Origin: Clostridia bacterium
GTDB lineage: Bacteria > Bacillota > Clostridia > Oscillospirales > CAG-272
Direction of reading: 5' to 3'
NCBI GenBank assembly: GCA_017457465.1
Contig: JAFTHJ010000249.1
Location: 1 to 7,587 of the forward strand
DNA: 7,587 nucleotides
The position numbers and the translations under genes were made by a program. Below, piece by piece: positions 1-6,330 of the stretch. Position 1 is the stretch's first letter; every line of letters begins with the position of its first letter. The notes under the pieces are model-generated. The model saw only the letters and a list, made by a program, of their open reading frames with translations, was not told where the DNA came from and did not search any database.

Positions 1-3
1 AAG

Positions 4-9
4 AAAGGG
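4..9 (+). promoter_or_regulatory. Ribosome binding site of the secreted EEP protein
   Basis: AAAGGG sits six bases before the ATG at 16 and supports that start. The promoter of this unit is outside the window. Confidence 0.6.
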
Positions 10-15
10 AAAAAG

Positions 16-2604
16 ATGAAAAAGACATTGACACTTATTTTGAGCGCGTTAATGATTCTTTCCTGCTTTGTTGCAGTACCCGTTGGCGCGGCAGAGGCAA
101 AGGCATCGGCGGAGTACACCTCTACCGGCGATAACGTGCTCTACGAGACAAACTTTATAAACAAATATCAGACGGCTGACCTCGGAGTAACTCCGATAGA
201 TCACCGCTGGACGGCAAATACCACCCCTTGGTATAATAAGCAGATAAACGCTCTCTCGGAGGACGGACTTATCGCGGCGGCGACATTTGCCCATATCTCG
301 GGATTTACCATCAATACCGATGATTTCATAAATCTCGCCAATTATTCCGATTATACCATAGAGATTGATATGCAGGCGGATATCATTACGCCCAATACAA
401 ATGGAACTTATAATTCCTATATCTATTACGGCTGGGGAACAGATCCCACATCTGAACAGGGAATGACATTCTCGAACTATTTCAACAATTTCCGTATACC
501 CAGCACAACCCGATTCCATCTGAACAATTGTTCCTATTCACCCGATAACAGAAGCGCTCTTTATTCGCAGATGAAGACCAACAATGTAAACGGTGTTGAT
601 TCAACTTTTGCGTTCAAGGTTACAAGCAATTATTGCAGTCAGGTAACCGTTACTAGCGGAACCGCAACACAGGTCTTTACCACGACTACGGGGAAATCCT
701 TCCATAACACAACGAGCGGACAGTTTTCCATATTCCTTCAGACGGGAGATGTATACGCCCATCCTTATATGAAGATTTCCGCTATAAGAGTTCTCAATTC
801 CTCGGGAAGCGTTATCAAGTCGGTGGACTTCAAAGCGCTCTACCGCGCAACCGACCTCGGAGCTACACCGATAGACTGTCAGTGGTCGGCGGGCTCCGAC
901 TGGGCAAACGAGCAGTTCAACCTCAATACACCCGACGGATTCGTTGCGGCATCCGCATACCGTCATATTTCGGGAATTTCTCTGCTTAACAGCGACTTTG
1001 ACCTCACAAAGCGTCAGGATTATACCATAACGGTTGATATGCAGGCGGATATGGTTATCCCCACGACAGCGGATGATATCGCGAGAAACACCGAATTCCT
1101 TTACTTCGGATTCAACGCGCCTACCTCTCCCGATTCCTATGTAAATGGCGGAAAGGATATCGTTTCCAATCCCCTCGGCTGGTCTAACTTCAAGGTAATA
1201 AAAAATAGCGGAGGCAACTACGAGCTTCAGATAAACAACTTCTCGGTAACGAGCGGAAATATCGCGTCGCTTTATTCCGAGCTGGTCAGAAATAGCCAGA
1301 ATGGCGTATACTCAACCTTTGAGTTCCGAGTCATAGACGGAAATCTCAAGGAGGTAGTAGTAGATACAGGCACTTATCGAGTTTTTTATACCGCTACCAA
1401 GGACATATCCGCAACGGCAGGAAACTTCGGTATTGCGGGAAAGACCTCTAACAGTGGTAAAAAATGGGGTAACCCCACTATGACGGTAAAATCCATCAAG
1501 GTGCTTGATAACAACATCAAGATGGTAGGACATCAGAGAAGCCTTGCGAACGGCTCTACCTACGGACTCCGTTTCGTTTCTGTCGTTGACGATATCAGCC
1601 AGTATAACGCTATGGGATACGATGTAAAGGCGGTTATTGGCGGAAGCACGACCAAGAGCTTCACGAACGCTACCAAGTATGTTTATAACACGATAAAGGG
1701 TTATACCAACGAGTCCGCAAAGAATTACGCACCCTCTGACTTCAACGGAAATTATTTCTACTGTGACACACTTTTCAATATTCCCTCGGGAACCGATATT
1801 GAATTTACCGTAACACCCTTCGCTATTAATACGAGCGGAGTCAAGATAACCTTTGACTCATATACCTTTGAGGCGGAGAGAACTATTAAAGTAGCTACTT
1901 ATAATATCGGAAACGGCCACCTGACGGGAGGAAACTCCGCAAATAACCAGACCACAGGAGCTGATCCGTACGACTTCAGCTATATTGCGGCGGATATTGC
2001 GGCATCGGGCGCAGAGATAGTCGGTCTGCAGGAGGTAGATAAGAATACCACGAGAAACGGCAGACAGGATACCGCTAAACTTATCGCCGACGAGCTTGGT
2101 TATTATTACGCCTTTGCGGCGGCAGAGAACAATATGTTTGACGGTGAATACGGAAACGCGATAATATCGAAATATCCTATCGTTTCAACCGAGAAAATAT
2201 CGCTTCCCAGAGCTTCGGAAGATATTGAATACAGATGCGCGCTTCACGCGGTCGTTAATGTGGACGGAACATATCTCGATGTGTTCGTAACTCACTGTGA
2301 GCAGGATAGCTTGACATCGCAGCTCACAGAGCTTAACAAATACACGAAGAAATGTGAGGAATTCGTAGTCCTCGGAGACTTCAACAGCCACCAGTGGGAC
2401 GAAAATGGCAGTGTTTTTGACGCAATCGAAAACTCCGATACCGTCAACGGACTCGGACGCTTTGTCGGCACGACAATACCCGATGGCAATGGCTTTGATA
2501 ATATCATCGTTTCCAACAGCATCAAGTTTACAAAGGGAACTACCTATGACGGTGGCAACTCCGACCATAAGATGTTCCTCTCCGATCTTTCGATAAATTA
2601 TTAA
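16..2604 (+). CDS. Secreted two-repeat protein with C-terminal endonuclease/exonuclease/phosphatase domain
   Basis: Residues 1-28 form a signal peptide: MKK, a hydrophobic core, then an Ala-rich cleavage region (GAAEA). Cys17 is not in a good lipobox, so the protein is probably released or loosely wall-held. Two tandem repeats of about 220 residues follow (about 53-270 and 278-498). They are rich in beta-strand patterns and look like carbohydrate- or surface-binding jelly rolls (inference). Residues about 500-620 form a third beta-rich segment (YGLRFVSVVDD). Residues 622-862 are a complete EEP domain: ATYNIG (Asn630), LQEVD (Glu673), YGNAIISKYPI, VTHCE (His760), VLGDFNS (Asp788, Asn790), GFDNIIVS (Asp828) and SDH (Asp850, His851). 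All expected metal and catalytic residues are present, so it should be an active Mg-dependent phosphodiesterase or phosphatase. The fold covers DNases, sphingomyelinases and inositol phosphatases, and the substrate cannot be assigned. A 47-codon gene follows in the same unit. Confidence 0.85.
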   Translation: MKKTLTLILSALMILSCFVAVPVGAAEAKASAEYTSTGDNVLYETNFINKYQTADLGVTPIDHRWTANTTPWYNKQINALSEDGLIAAATFAHISGFTINTDDFINLANYSDYTIEIDMQADIITPNTNGTYNSYIYYGWGTDPTSEQGMTFSNYFNNFRIPSTTRFHLNNCSYSPDNRSALYSQMKTNNVNGVDSTFAFKVTSNYCSQVTVTSGTATQVFTTTTGKSFHNTTSGQFSIFLQTGDVYAHPYMKISAIRVLNSSGSVIKSVDFKALYRATDLGATPIDCQWSAGSDWANEQFNLNTPDGFVAASAYRHISGISLLNSDFDLTKRQDYTITVDMQADMVIPTTADDIARNTEFLYFGFNAPTSPDSYVNGGKDIVSNPLGWSNFKVIKNSGGNYELQINNFSVTSGNIASLYSELVRNSQNGVYSTFEFRVIDGNLKEVVVDTGTYRVFYTATKDISATAGNFGIAGKTSNSGKKWGNPTMTVKSIKVLDNNIKMVGHQRSLANGSTYGLRFVSVVDDISQYNAMGYDVKAVIGGSTTKSFTNATKYVYNTIKGYTNESAKNYAPSDFNGNYFYCDTLFNIPSGTDIEFTVTPFAINTSGVKITFDSYTFEAERTIKVATYNIGNGHLTGGNSANNQTTGADPYDFSYIAADIAASGAEIVGLQEVDKNTTRNGRQDTAKLIADELGYYYAFAAAENNMFDGEYGNAIISKYPIVSTEKISLPRASEDIEYRCALHAVVNVDGTYLDVFVTHCEQDSLTSQLTELNKYTKKCEEFVVLGDFNSHQWDENGSVFDAIENSDTVNGLGRFVGTTIPDGNGFDNIIVSNSIKFTKGTTYDGGNSDHKMFLSDLSINY
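172..825 (+). repeat. Tandem repeat unit 1 of the secreted protein (residues about 53-270)
   Basis: This copy shares TADLGVTPID, YTIEIDMQAD and NGVDSTFAFKV with the second copy, in the same order. The spacing between equivalent motifs is 223-237 residues. The similarity also shows in the DNA, for example GATATGCAGGCGGATAT occurs in both. This points to an internal duplication. Confidence 0.85.
847..1509 (+). repeat. Tandem repeat unit 2 of the secreted protein (residues about 278-498)
   Basis: Matches unit 1 through ATDLGATPID, YTITVDMQAD and NGVYSTFEFRV. It carries insertions relative to unit 1 in the middle part (around GFNAPTSPDSYVNGGKD), which explains the drift in motif spacing. Confidence 0.85.
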
Positions 2605-2627
2605 TTCAGGCAAAGGAGAATATAGAG

Positions 2628-2771
2628 ATGAAAAAGATTAAATATATCACCCCCGAGCTTGAAAAGATAGATTTGCTTACCGAGGACGTCATCCTCGCTT
2701 CTATGGAGGTTTCCACCGAAGCTTACGATGACTCGGATGTAAGCAACGAAAGCGGAATGTTCTGGGGCTGA
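2628..2771 (+). CDS. Small acidic protein, 47 residues, unknown function
   Basis: An ATG with AAAGGAG at 2612-2618 (nine bases upstream) opens a 47-codon frame ending in TGA just before a strong terminator. It starts 23 bases after the EEP gene and is probably co-transcribed as the last gene of that unit. The N-terminal part (MKKIKYITPELEKIDLL) is basic and amphipathic. It is followed by TEDVILAS and then a strongly acidic Ser-rich tail ending in GMFWG. There is no Lys or Arg after residue 13, no Cys and no hydrophobic stretch long enough for a membrane segment or signal peptide. From memory, many gut Clostridia encode short proteins opening with a similar KKxYxxPELE...EDVI pattern and no known role. 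A peptide precursor with leader and core is one possibility (inference). The ribosome binding site, spacing and terminator support expression. Confidence 0.75.
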   Translation: MKKIKYITPELEKIDLLTEDVILASMEVSTEAYDDSDVSNESGMFWG

Positions 2772-2786
2772 TTTGAATAACAAAAT

Positions 2787-2821
2787 GGGCTGTAGCGTTT
2801 TATGCTACAGCCCGATTTTTT
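2787..2821 (+). terminator. Rho-independent terminator, end of the EEP/small protein unit
   Basis: A perfect 10-bp stem (GGGCTGTAGC at 2787-2796 with GCTACAGCCC at 2804-2813) and a 7-base loop are followed by GATTTTTT. The T-run reaches the stop codon of the convergent spoVT gene. On the minus strand the same stem is followed by ATTTTG, so it may also stop spoVT transcription, less efficiently. Confidence 0.9.
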
Positions 2822-3377
2822 AGCTTTCCAACTGTTTGCCGAGAAATCCCGCGGCAGTGAGAACGAGCTTTGACTCGATATCCCCGCCTATAGCTTCCTT
2901 TGATTTCTCACTCTCATTATCACAAACAGAGGCAACGCACCCGATAACGTCCCCCTCGCTTATTATCGGCATAGCGCAGCTCACAAAATGGCTTCCGCCG
3001 TCGGCGATTACGGGGAGCTTGTCGGCTCCGCTTCGCCATACATAAATTCCTCGGTTCTCTATGATATTTTCCACCGCATCAGAGAGCTGCTTGTCGGTGT
3101 ATTCCTTTTTTGAAACACCTGCACAAGCGATGACAGAGTCTCTGTCACTTATTATTACAGACATATTGCAAGTCTTGTAAAGTGTCTCGGCATATTGCGC
3201 CGCAAAGGATGCGAGTTCTCCTATCGGGGAATATTTTTTGAATATTACCTCACCCTCGCGGTCTGTATATATCTCGAGCGGGTCGCCCTCGCGGATGCGC
3301 ATTGTTCTTCTTATCTCTTTTGGAATGACAACTCTCCCGAGGTCATCTATTCTTCTTACAATTCCAGTGGCTTTCAT
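2820..3377 (-). CDS. spoVT: Stage V sporulation protein T, AbrB-family transcription regulator
   Basis: The 185-residue product begins with an AbrB/SpoVT swapped-hairpin DNA-binding domain (residues 1-50, MKATGIVRRIDDLGRVVIPK then REGDPLEI). This is nearly identical to what I recall of Bacillus subtilis SpoVT (about 178 residues). Residues about 53-185 form the C-terminal GAF-like domain, ending in TAAGFLGKQLES, which corresponds to the Bacillus end TAAGFLARQMEQ. In Bacillus, SpoVT is made in the forespore under sigma-G and tunes sigma-G genes, spore coat and germination properties. The start is firm: AAGGAG lies at 3388-3393, ten bases upstream, and homology begins at Met1. The gene is monocistronic here, convergent with the secreted protein unit and divergent from the pyrophosphatase-like gene. 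Confidence 0.96.
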   Translation of the reverse strand: MKATGIVRRIDDLGRVVIPKEIRRTMRIREGDPLEIYTDREGEVIFKKYSPIGELASFAAQYAETLYKTCNMSVIISDRDSVIACAGVSKKEYTDKQLSDAVENIIENRGIYVWRSGADKLPVIADGGSHFVSCAMPIISEGDVIGCVASVCDNESEKSKEAIGGDIESKLVLTAAGFLGKQLES

Positions 3378-3415
3378 ATATAAAAATCTCCTTTAAATAT
3401 CAGTTCTTGCCTTGT

Positions 3416-3445
3416 TAGTGTTTGTAAATTACGGAGAATTATTCA
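3416..3445 (-). promoter_or_regulatory. Candidate sigma-G promoter of spoVT
   Basis: On the minus strand, TGAATA (3445-3440) is followed after 17 bases by AACACTA (3422-3416). The sigma-G consensus recalled from Bacillus is about GHATR, 17-18 bases, CATWHTA. The -35 matches fully and the -10 matches five of seven positions. Transcription would start near 3409, about 32 bases before the ATG, with AAGGAG in between. No better sigma-A pair was seen close to the gene. Confidence 0.5.
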
Positions 3446-3515
3446 CGCGGATGAAGAAATTATAGCTTTGGATTTTGATACGTTACCACATATTTGTTTT
3501 TTGTGGGTTAATTAA

Positions 3516-3544
3516 TTGACATTTTTTGAATAAAGTGATATAAT
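3516..3544 (+). promoter_or_regulatory. Perfect sigma-A promoter of the pyrophosphatase-like gene
   Basis: TTGACA (3516-3521), a 17-base spacer and TATAAT (3539-3544) match the housekeeping consensus at all 12 positions. An extended -10 TG also precedes the -10 (TGATATAAT). The start site should lie near 3551, giving a leader of about 23 bases. GGGAGAG at 3563-3569 is the likely ribosome binding site. Confidence 0.92.
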
Positions 3545-3573
3545 CATAAAAAATTATTTTTTGGGAGAGAGAG

Positions 3574-3939
3574 ATGACCTTTGAAGAACGCAAGGCACAG
3601 GTGAGGTATTACCTCGGAAGAACTGTCAGAATAGAGATAGACCGACCTATCGGCGCACCGCATCCGAAGCACCCCGAGATAATCTATCCGATAAATTACG
3701 GTTATATCCCCGAGGTTTTCGGAGGGGACGGCGAGGAGCTTGATGTATATGTGCTTGGACTTGATGAGCCTGTTGCGGAGTGTACCGTCAGGGTAATCGC
3801 CATAGTACACAGGAGCGACGATGTTGAGGATAAGCTCGTGGCGACAGCCCGTGAGAGAAGCTATTCCAAAGAGGAGATAGAGCGGGCGGTATATTTTCAG
3901 GAGCAATTTCACGAAAGTGAGATAGAAATATTGAAATAA
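3574..3939 (+). CDS. Short family I inorganic pyrophosphatase-like protein
   Basis: The 121-residue product keeps the core of family I (PpaA-type) soluble pyrophosphatases: IEI with Glu21, YPINYGYIP (38-46), GDGEELDVYVLG (51-62) and HRSDDVEDKLV (79-89). Against Escherichia coli PPase, Asp65, Asp70, Asp97, Asp102 and Lys104 have counterparts (Asp52, Asp57, Asp82 or Asp83, Asp86, Lys87). Asp67 is replaced by Glu54. The segment carrying Arg43 is deleted and the C-terminal Tyr141-Lys142 pair is not recognisable. The family is usually about 170 residues or more, so this is a compact form rather than a broken gene: it has a perfect promoter and an intact frame. As I recall, similar short versions occur in other Clostridia. 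It may hydrolyse pyrophosphate or another phosphoanhydride; the substrate is not certain. It is transcribed alone and lies between spoVT and the methionine operon. Confidence 0.82.
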   Translation: MTFEERKAQVRYYLGRTVRIEIDRPIGAPHPKHPEIIYPINYGYIPEVFGGDGEELDVYVLGLDEPVAECTVRVIAIVHRSDDVEDKLVATARERSYSKEEIERAVYFQEQFHESEIEILK

Positions 3940-3984
3940 AAAGCTTTTTGGATACTTTTTGTATTGGTATTTTACCGAAAACTA

Positions 3985-4014
3985 TTGCAAAACGCTACAG
4001 AAGTGTGATATAAT
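3985..4014 (+). promoter_or_regulatory. Sigma-A promoter of the metY-metA operon
   Basis: TTGCAA (3985-3990), an 18-base spacer and TATAAT (4009-4014) with an extended -10 TG (TGATATAAT). The start should be near 4021, leaving about 32 bases of leader. This is too short for a SAM riboswitch or a T-box. A small dyad GGTA-TTT-TACC (3966-3976) lies just upstream of the -35. Confidence 0.8.
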
Positions 4015-4052
4015 TATTAATATGTTATTTTAACTGTTACGGAGGTTCAGTT

Positions 4053-5339
4053 ATGTCAAATTATAAAATAGAAACTAAATGTATTCAGTCGGGCTATAAA
4101 CCCGCAAACGGTGAGCCGCGTGTGCTCCCAATATGCCAGAGCACAACCTATAAGTACGACAGTGCCGACCACCTCGGCGACCTGTTCGACCTCAAGGCGC
4201 CGGGACATATGTATTCGCGTATCTCCAACCCCACGGTTGATGCGGTAGAGAAGAAGATAGCCGACCTCGAGGGCGGCACAGGTGCTGTCCTTACATCGTC
4301 AGGTCAGGCGGCAAACCTACTCGCGATACTCAATATCACATCCGCGGGACAGAATATCGTAAGTATGTCCTCGATATACGGCGGAACAATCAACCTTTTT
4401 GCTGTTACGCTCAAGCGTCTCGGTATCGAGGTCAGATTCGCCACGCCCGAAATGAGCGATGATGAGGTTTCGGCTCTCTTTGACGAGAACACAAGACTTT
4501 TCTTCGGCGAGACAATCGCAAACCCCGCGCTCGTTGTATTTGATTTTGAAAGATATGCCGCTATTGCTCACGCTCACGGCGTACCGCTCTTTGTAGATAA
4601 CACATTCGCAACGCCTTTCCTCTGCCGTCCCTTTGAACACGGCGCGGATATCGTTATCCACTCGACCACGAAGTATATGGACGGTCACGCGCAGGTAGTC
4701 GGCGGCGTTATAGTTGACGGCGGTAAATTCGACTGGACGGCAGGGAACAAGTATCCCGAGCTGACCACGCCCGACGAGTCCTATCACGGCGTAGTTTATA
4801 CCGATACATTCGGCGTTGACCACGCTTTCTATACAAAGACCAGAGTTCAGCTCGTCCGTGACTTTGGCGTGGCTCTTACTCCTATGTCGGCATACCTGCT
4901 CAACATCGGACTTGAAACACTTCCTCTCCGTATGGAGAGACATTGCTCGAACGCCCAGAAGGTTGCCGAGTTCCTCTCGCAGAACGATATGGTAACTTGG
5001 GTAAGCTATCCCAAGCTTAAGGGCGACACGCAGTACGCACTTGCCGAGAAATATCTGCCCGACGGCGCTTGCGGAGTCGTTTCGTTTGGCGTAAAGGGCG
5101 GACGTGCGGCTGCGGTCAAGTTTATGGATTCGCTTAAACTCGCGGCGATAGTCGTTCACGTTGCAGACGCGAGAACAAGCGTTCTTCACCCCGCGAGTAC
5201 AACCCACCGTCAGCTGACAGACGAGCAGCTTATCGATGCGGGTATCTCCGCGGACCTTGTCAGACTCTCGGTTGGAATCGAGAATGTCGAGGATATAATA
5301 GCAGACCTTTCACAGGCACTTGAGGCGGCAAAGGGCTGA
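4053..5339 (+). CDS. metY: O-acetylhomoserine sulfhydrylase (PLP enzyme of the Cys/Met metabolism family)
   Basis: The 428-residue product is a full-length member of the cystathionine gamma-synthase fold family, with the features of O-acetylhomoserine aminocarboxypropyltransferase. It makes homocysteine and acetate from O-acetylhomoserine and sulfide in the cytoplasm. Visible PLP-site residues are Tyr54 and Arg56 (MYSRISNPT, phosphate contact from the neighbouring subunit), SSGQAA (82-87), Tyr109 (IYGGT, ring stacking), Asp182 (VDNTFATPF), Ser204 and Thr206, the Schiff-base Lys207 in HSTTKYMDGH, and Arg404 (VRLSVGIE, substrate carboxylate). The insertion around 225-260 (DWTAGNKYPELTTPDESYHG) is typical of MetY and argues against MetB or MetC. 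GGAGG at 4041-4045 fixes the start. metA follows after 27 bases and supplies the substrate, so the pair forms a direct-sulfhydrylation route. Confidence 0.95.
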   Translation: MSNYKIETKCIQSGYKPANGEPRVLPICQSTTYKYDSADHLGDLFDLKAPGHMYSRISNPTVDAVEKKIADLEGGTGAVLTSSGQAANLLAILNITSAGQNIVSMSSIYGGTINLFAVTLKRLGIEVRFATPEMSDDEVSALFDENTRLFFGETIANPALVVFDFERYAAIAHAHGVPLFVDNTFATPFLCRPFEHGADIVIHSTTKYMDGHAQVVGGVIVDGGKFDWTAGNKYPELTTPDESYHGVVYTDTFGVDHAFYTKTRVQLVRDFGVALTPMSAYLLNIGLETLPLRMERHCSNAQKVAEFLSQNDMVTWVSYPKLKGDTQYALAEKYLPDGACGVVSFGVKGGRAAAVKFMDSLKLAAIVVHVADARTSVLHPASTTHRQLTDEQLIDAGISADLVRLSVGIENVEDIIADLSQALEAAKG

Positions 5340-5366
5340 AAAATTTGAGTTTTACAGAGGTGTATT

Positions 5367-6284
5367 ATGCCGATAAAGATACCAAATCTGCTTCCCGCGA
5401 CAAATGTTCTTCTTAACGAGAACATCTTCGTAATCTCGGAAACGAGAGCGATAACGCAGGATATTCGTCCGCTTAAGATTCTGATGCTTAATCTTATGCC
5501 GAAAAAAATAGAAACAGAAACGCAGATAGCAAGGCTTATCGGCAACACACCGCTTCAGGTTGAGCTTGAGCTTTTGCAGACTGCGACACACAAATCCAAG
5601 CATACATCTGCCGAGCATATGCTCGCCTTCTATAAGACCTTCGACGAGGTTCGTCATAATAAATACGACGGACTTATCATAACGGGCGCGCCCGTTGAGC
5701 ATATGGAGTTTGAGGAGGTCGAATACTGGGAGGAGCTTTGCGAGATAATGGAGTGGAGCAAGACACATGTCACGAGTACATTCCATATCTGCTGGGGCGC
5801 TCAAGCGGGACTTTACTACCATTACGGAATAAAGAAATATCCGCTTGAAAAGAAGCTTTTCGGAGTTTTTGAGCATCATCTCGACCATAAACACGCCATT
5901 CTTTTCCGTGGCTTTGACGATAGCTTCGTCGTTCCTCATTCAAGACATACCACCTGTCGCAGAGAGGATATTGAGGCGGTTCCCGAGCTTAAGATACTTT
6001 CAAGCTCCGAGGAGGCGGGAATTTTCGTCGTGGCTACAGACAAGGGCAGACAGATATTCGTTACAGGGCATTCGGAGTATGATGCCAATACCCTCAAAAA
6101 CGAGTATTTAAGAGATAAGAGCGCGGGACTTCCGATAGATGTTCCGAAAAATTATTTCCCGAACGACGACGATACGAAAGAACCCGTTGTGCGTTGGAGA
6201 AGCTGCGCAAACCTGCTTTATTCCAACTGGCTCAACTACTTCGTATATCAGACAACTCCGTATAATATCGAGGAAATAGAATAA
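5367..6284 (+). CDS. metA: Homoserine O-acetyltransferase (MetA family)
   Basis: The 305-residue product is a full-length MetA-family homoserine acyltransferase with a class I glutamine-amidotransferase-like fold. It transfers an acyl group from acyl-CoA to homoserine, the committed step of methionine synthesis. The catalytic set matches the usual numbering exactly: Cys142 in HICWGAQAG, His235 and Glu237 in GHSEYD, Lys47 in MPKKIETE, and Arg249 (YLRDK), the homoserine carboxylate contact. Residue 111 is Glu (TGAPVEHM). In the Bacillus cereus enzyme Glu111 goes with acetyl-CoA use, while Gly111 in E. coli goes with succinyl-CoA, so acetyl-CoA is predicted despite the common label 'succinyltransferase'. 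This fits the MetY partner upstream. The ribosome binding site AGAGGTG (5356-5362) is weaker than that of metY. A strong terminator begins seven bases after the stop. Confidence 0.95.
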   Translation: MPIKIPNLLPATNVLLNENIFVISETRAITQDIRPLKILMLNLMPKKIETETQIARLIGNTPLQVELELLQTATHKSKHTSAEHMLAFYKTFDEVRHNKYDGLIITGAPVEHMEFEEVEYWEELCEIMEWSKTHVTSTFHICWGAQAGLYYHYGIKKYPLEKKLFGVFEHHLDHKHAILFRGFDDSFVVPHSRHTTCRREDIEAVPELKILSSSEEAGIFVVATDKGRQIFVTGHSEYDANTLKNEYLRDKSAGLPIDVPKNYFPNDDDTKEPVVRWRSCANLLYSNWLNYFVYQTTPYNIEEIE

Positions 6285-6290
6285 AAAATC

Positions 6291-6320
6291 AACCGCCGCA
6301 GAGATATCTCTGCGGCGGTT
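6291..6320. terminator. Bidirectional rho-independent terminator between metA and the DtxR-like gene
   Basis: A perfect 30-base palindrome forms a 13-bp GC-rich stem (CCGCCGCAGAG at its core) with an ATAT loop. On the minus strand it is followed by GATTTTTTAT, a classic U-tract, for the DtxR-like gene, whose stop lies ten bases earlier. On the plus strand the following TGCGCTTTTCTTATTT is a less regular T-tract serving metA. Confidence 0.92.
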
Positions 6321-6330
6321 TGCGCTTTTC

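Noticed and set aside
49..66. Lipoprotein lipobox at Cys17 of the secreted protein
   Set aside because: The -2 residue is Leu, and hydrophobic sequence continues after the Cys up to an Ala-rich cleavage region, so ordinary signal peptidase cleavage is more likely.
49..519. Open frame of 156 codons antisense to the secreted protein
   Set aside because: Low-complexity composition rich in Ile, Gly and Arg, no ribosome site, and covers the signal peptide and first repeat of a well-supported gene.
3485..3509. CCACA...TGTGG inverted repeat upstream of the pyrophosphatase-like promoter
   Set aside because: Only five pairs with an 11-base gap and imperfect flanks; likely chance unless conserved in relatives.
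3940..3980. Possible terminator after the pyrophosphatase-like gene
   Set aside because: The AAAAAGCTTTTT palindrome has no loop, and the ATAC/GTAT and GGTA/TACC stems are only 4-5 bp without a clean T-run. Read-through into metY is possible.
4317..5207. Long open frame of 296 codons on the minus strand inside metY
   Set aside because: It lies wholly opposite a textbook metY coding region, has no recognisable domain and no ribosome site. It is a by-product of codon bias on the plus strand.
5352..5939. Open frame of 195 codons on the minus strand inside metA
   Set aside because: Opposite the conserved metA sequence including its catalytic region, with no family features.
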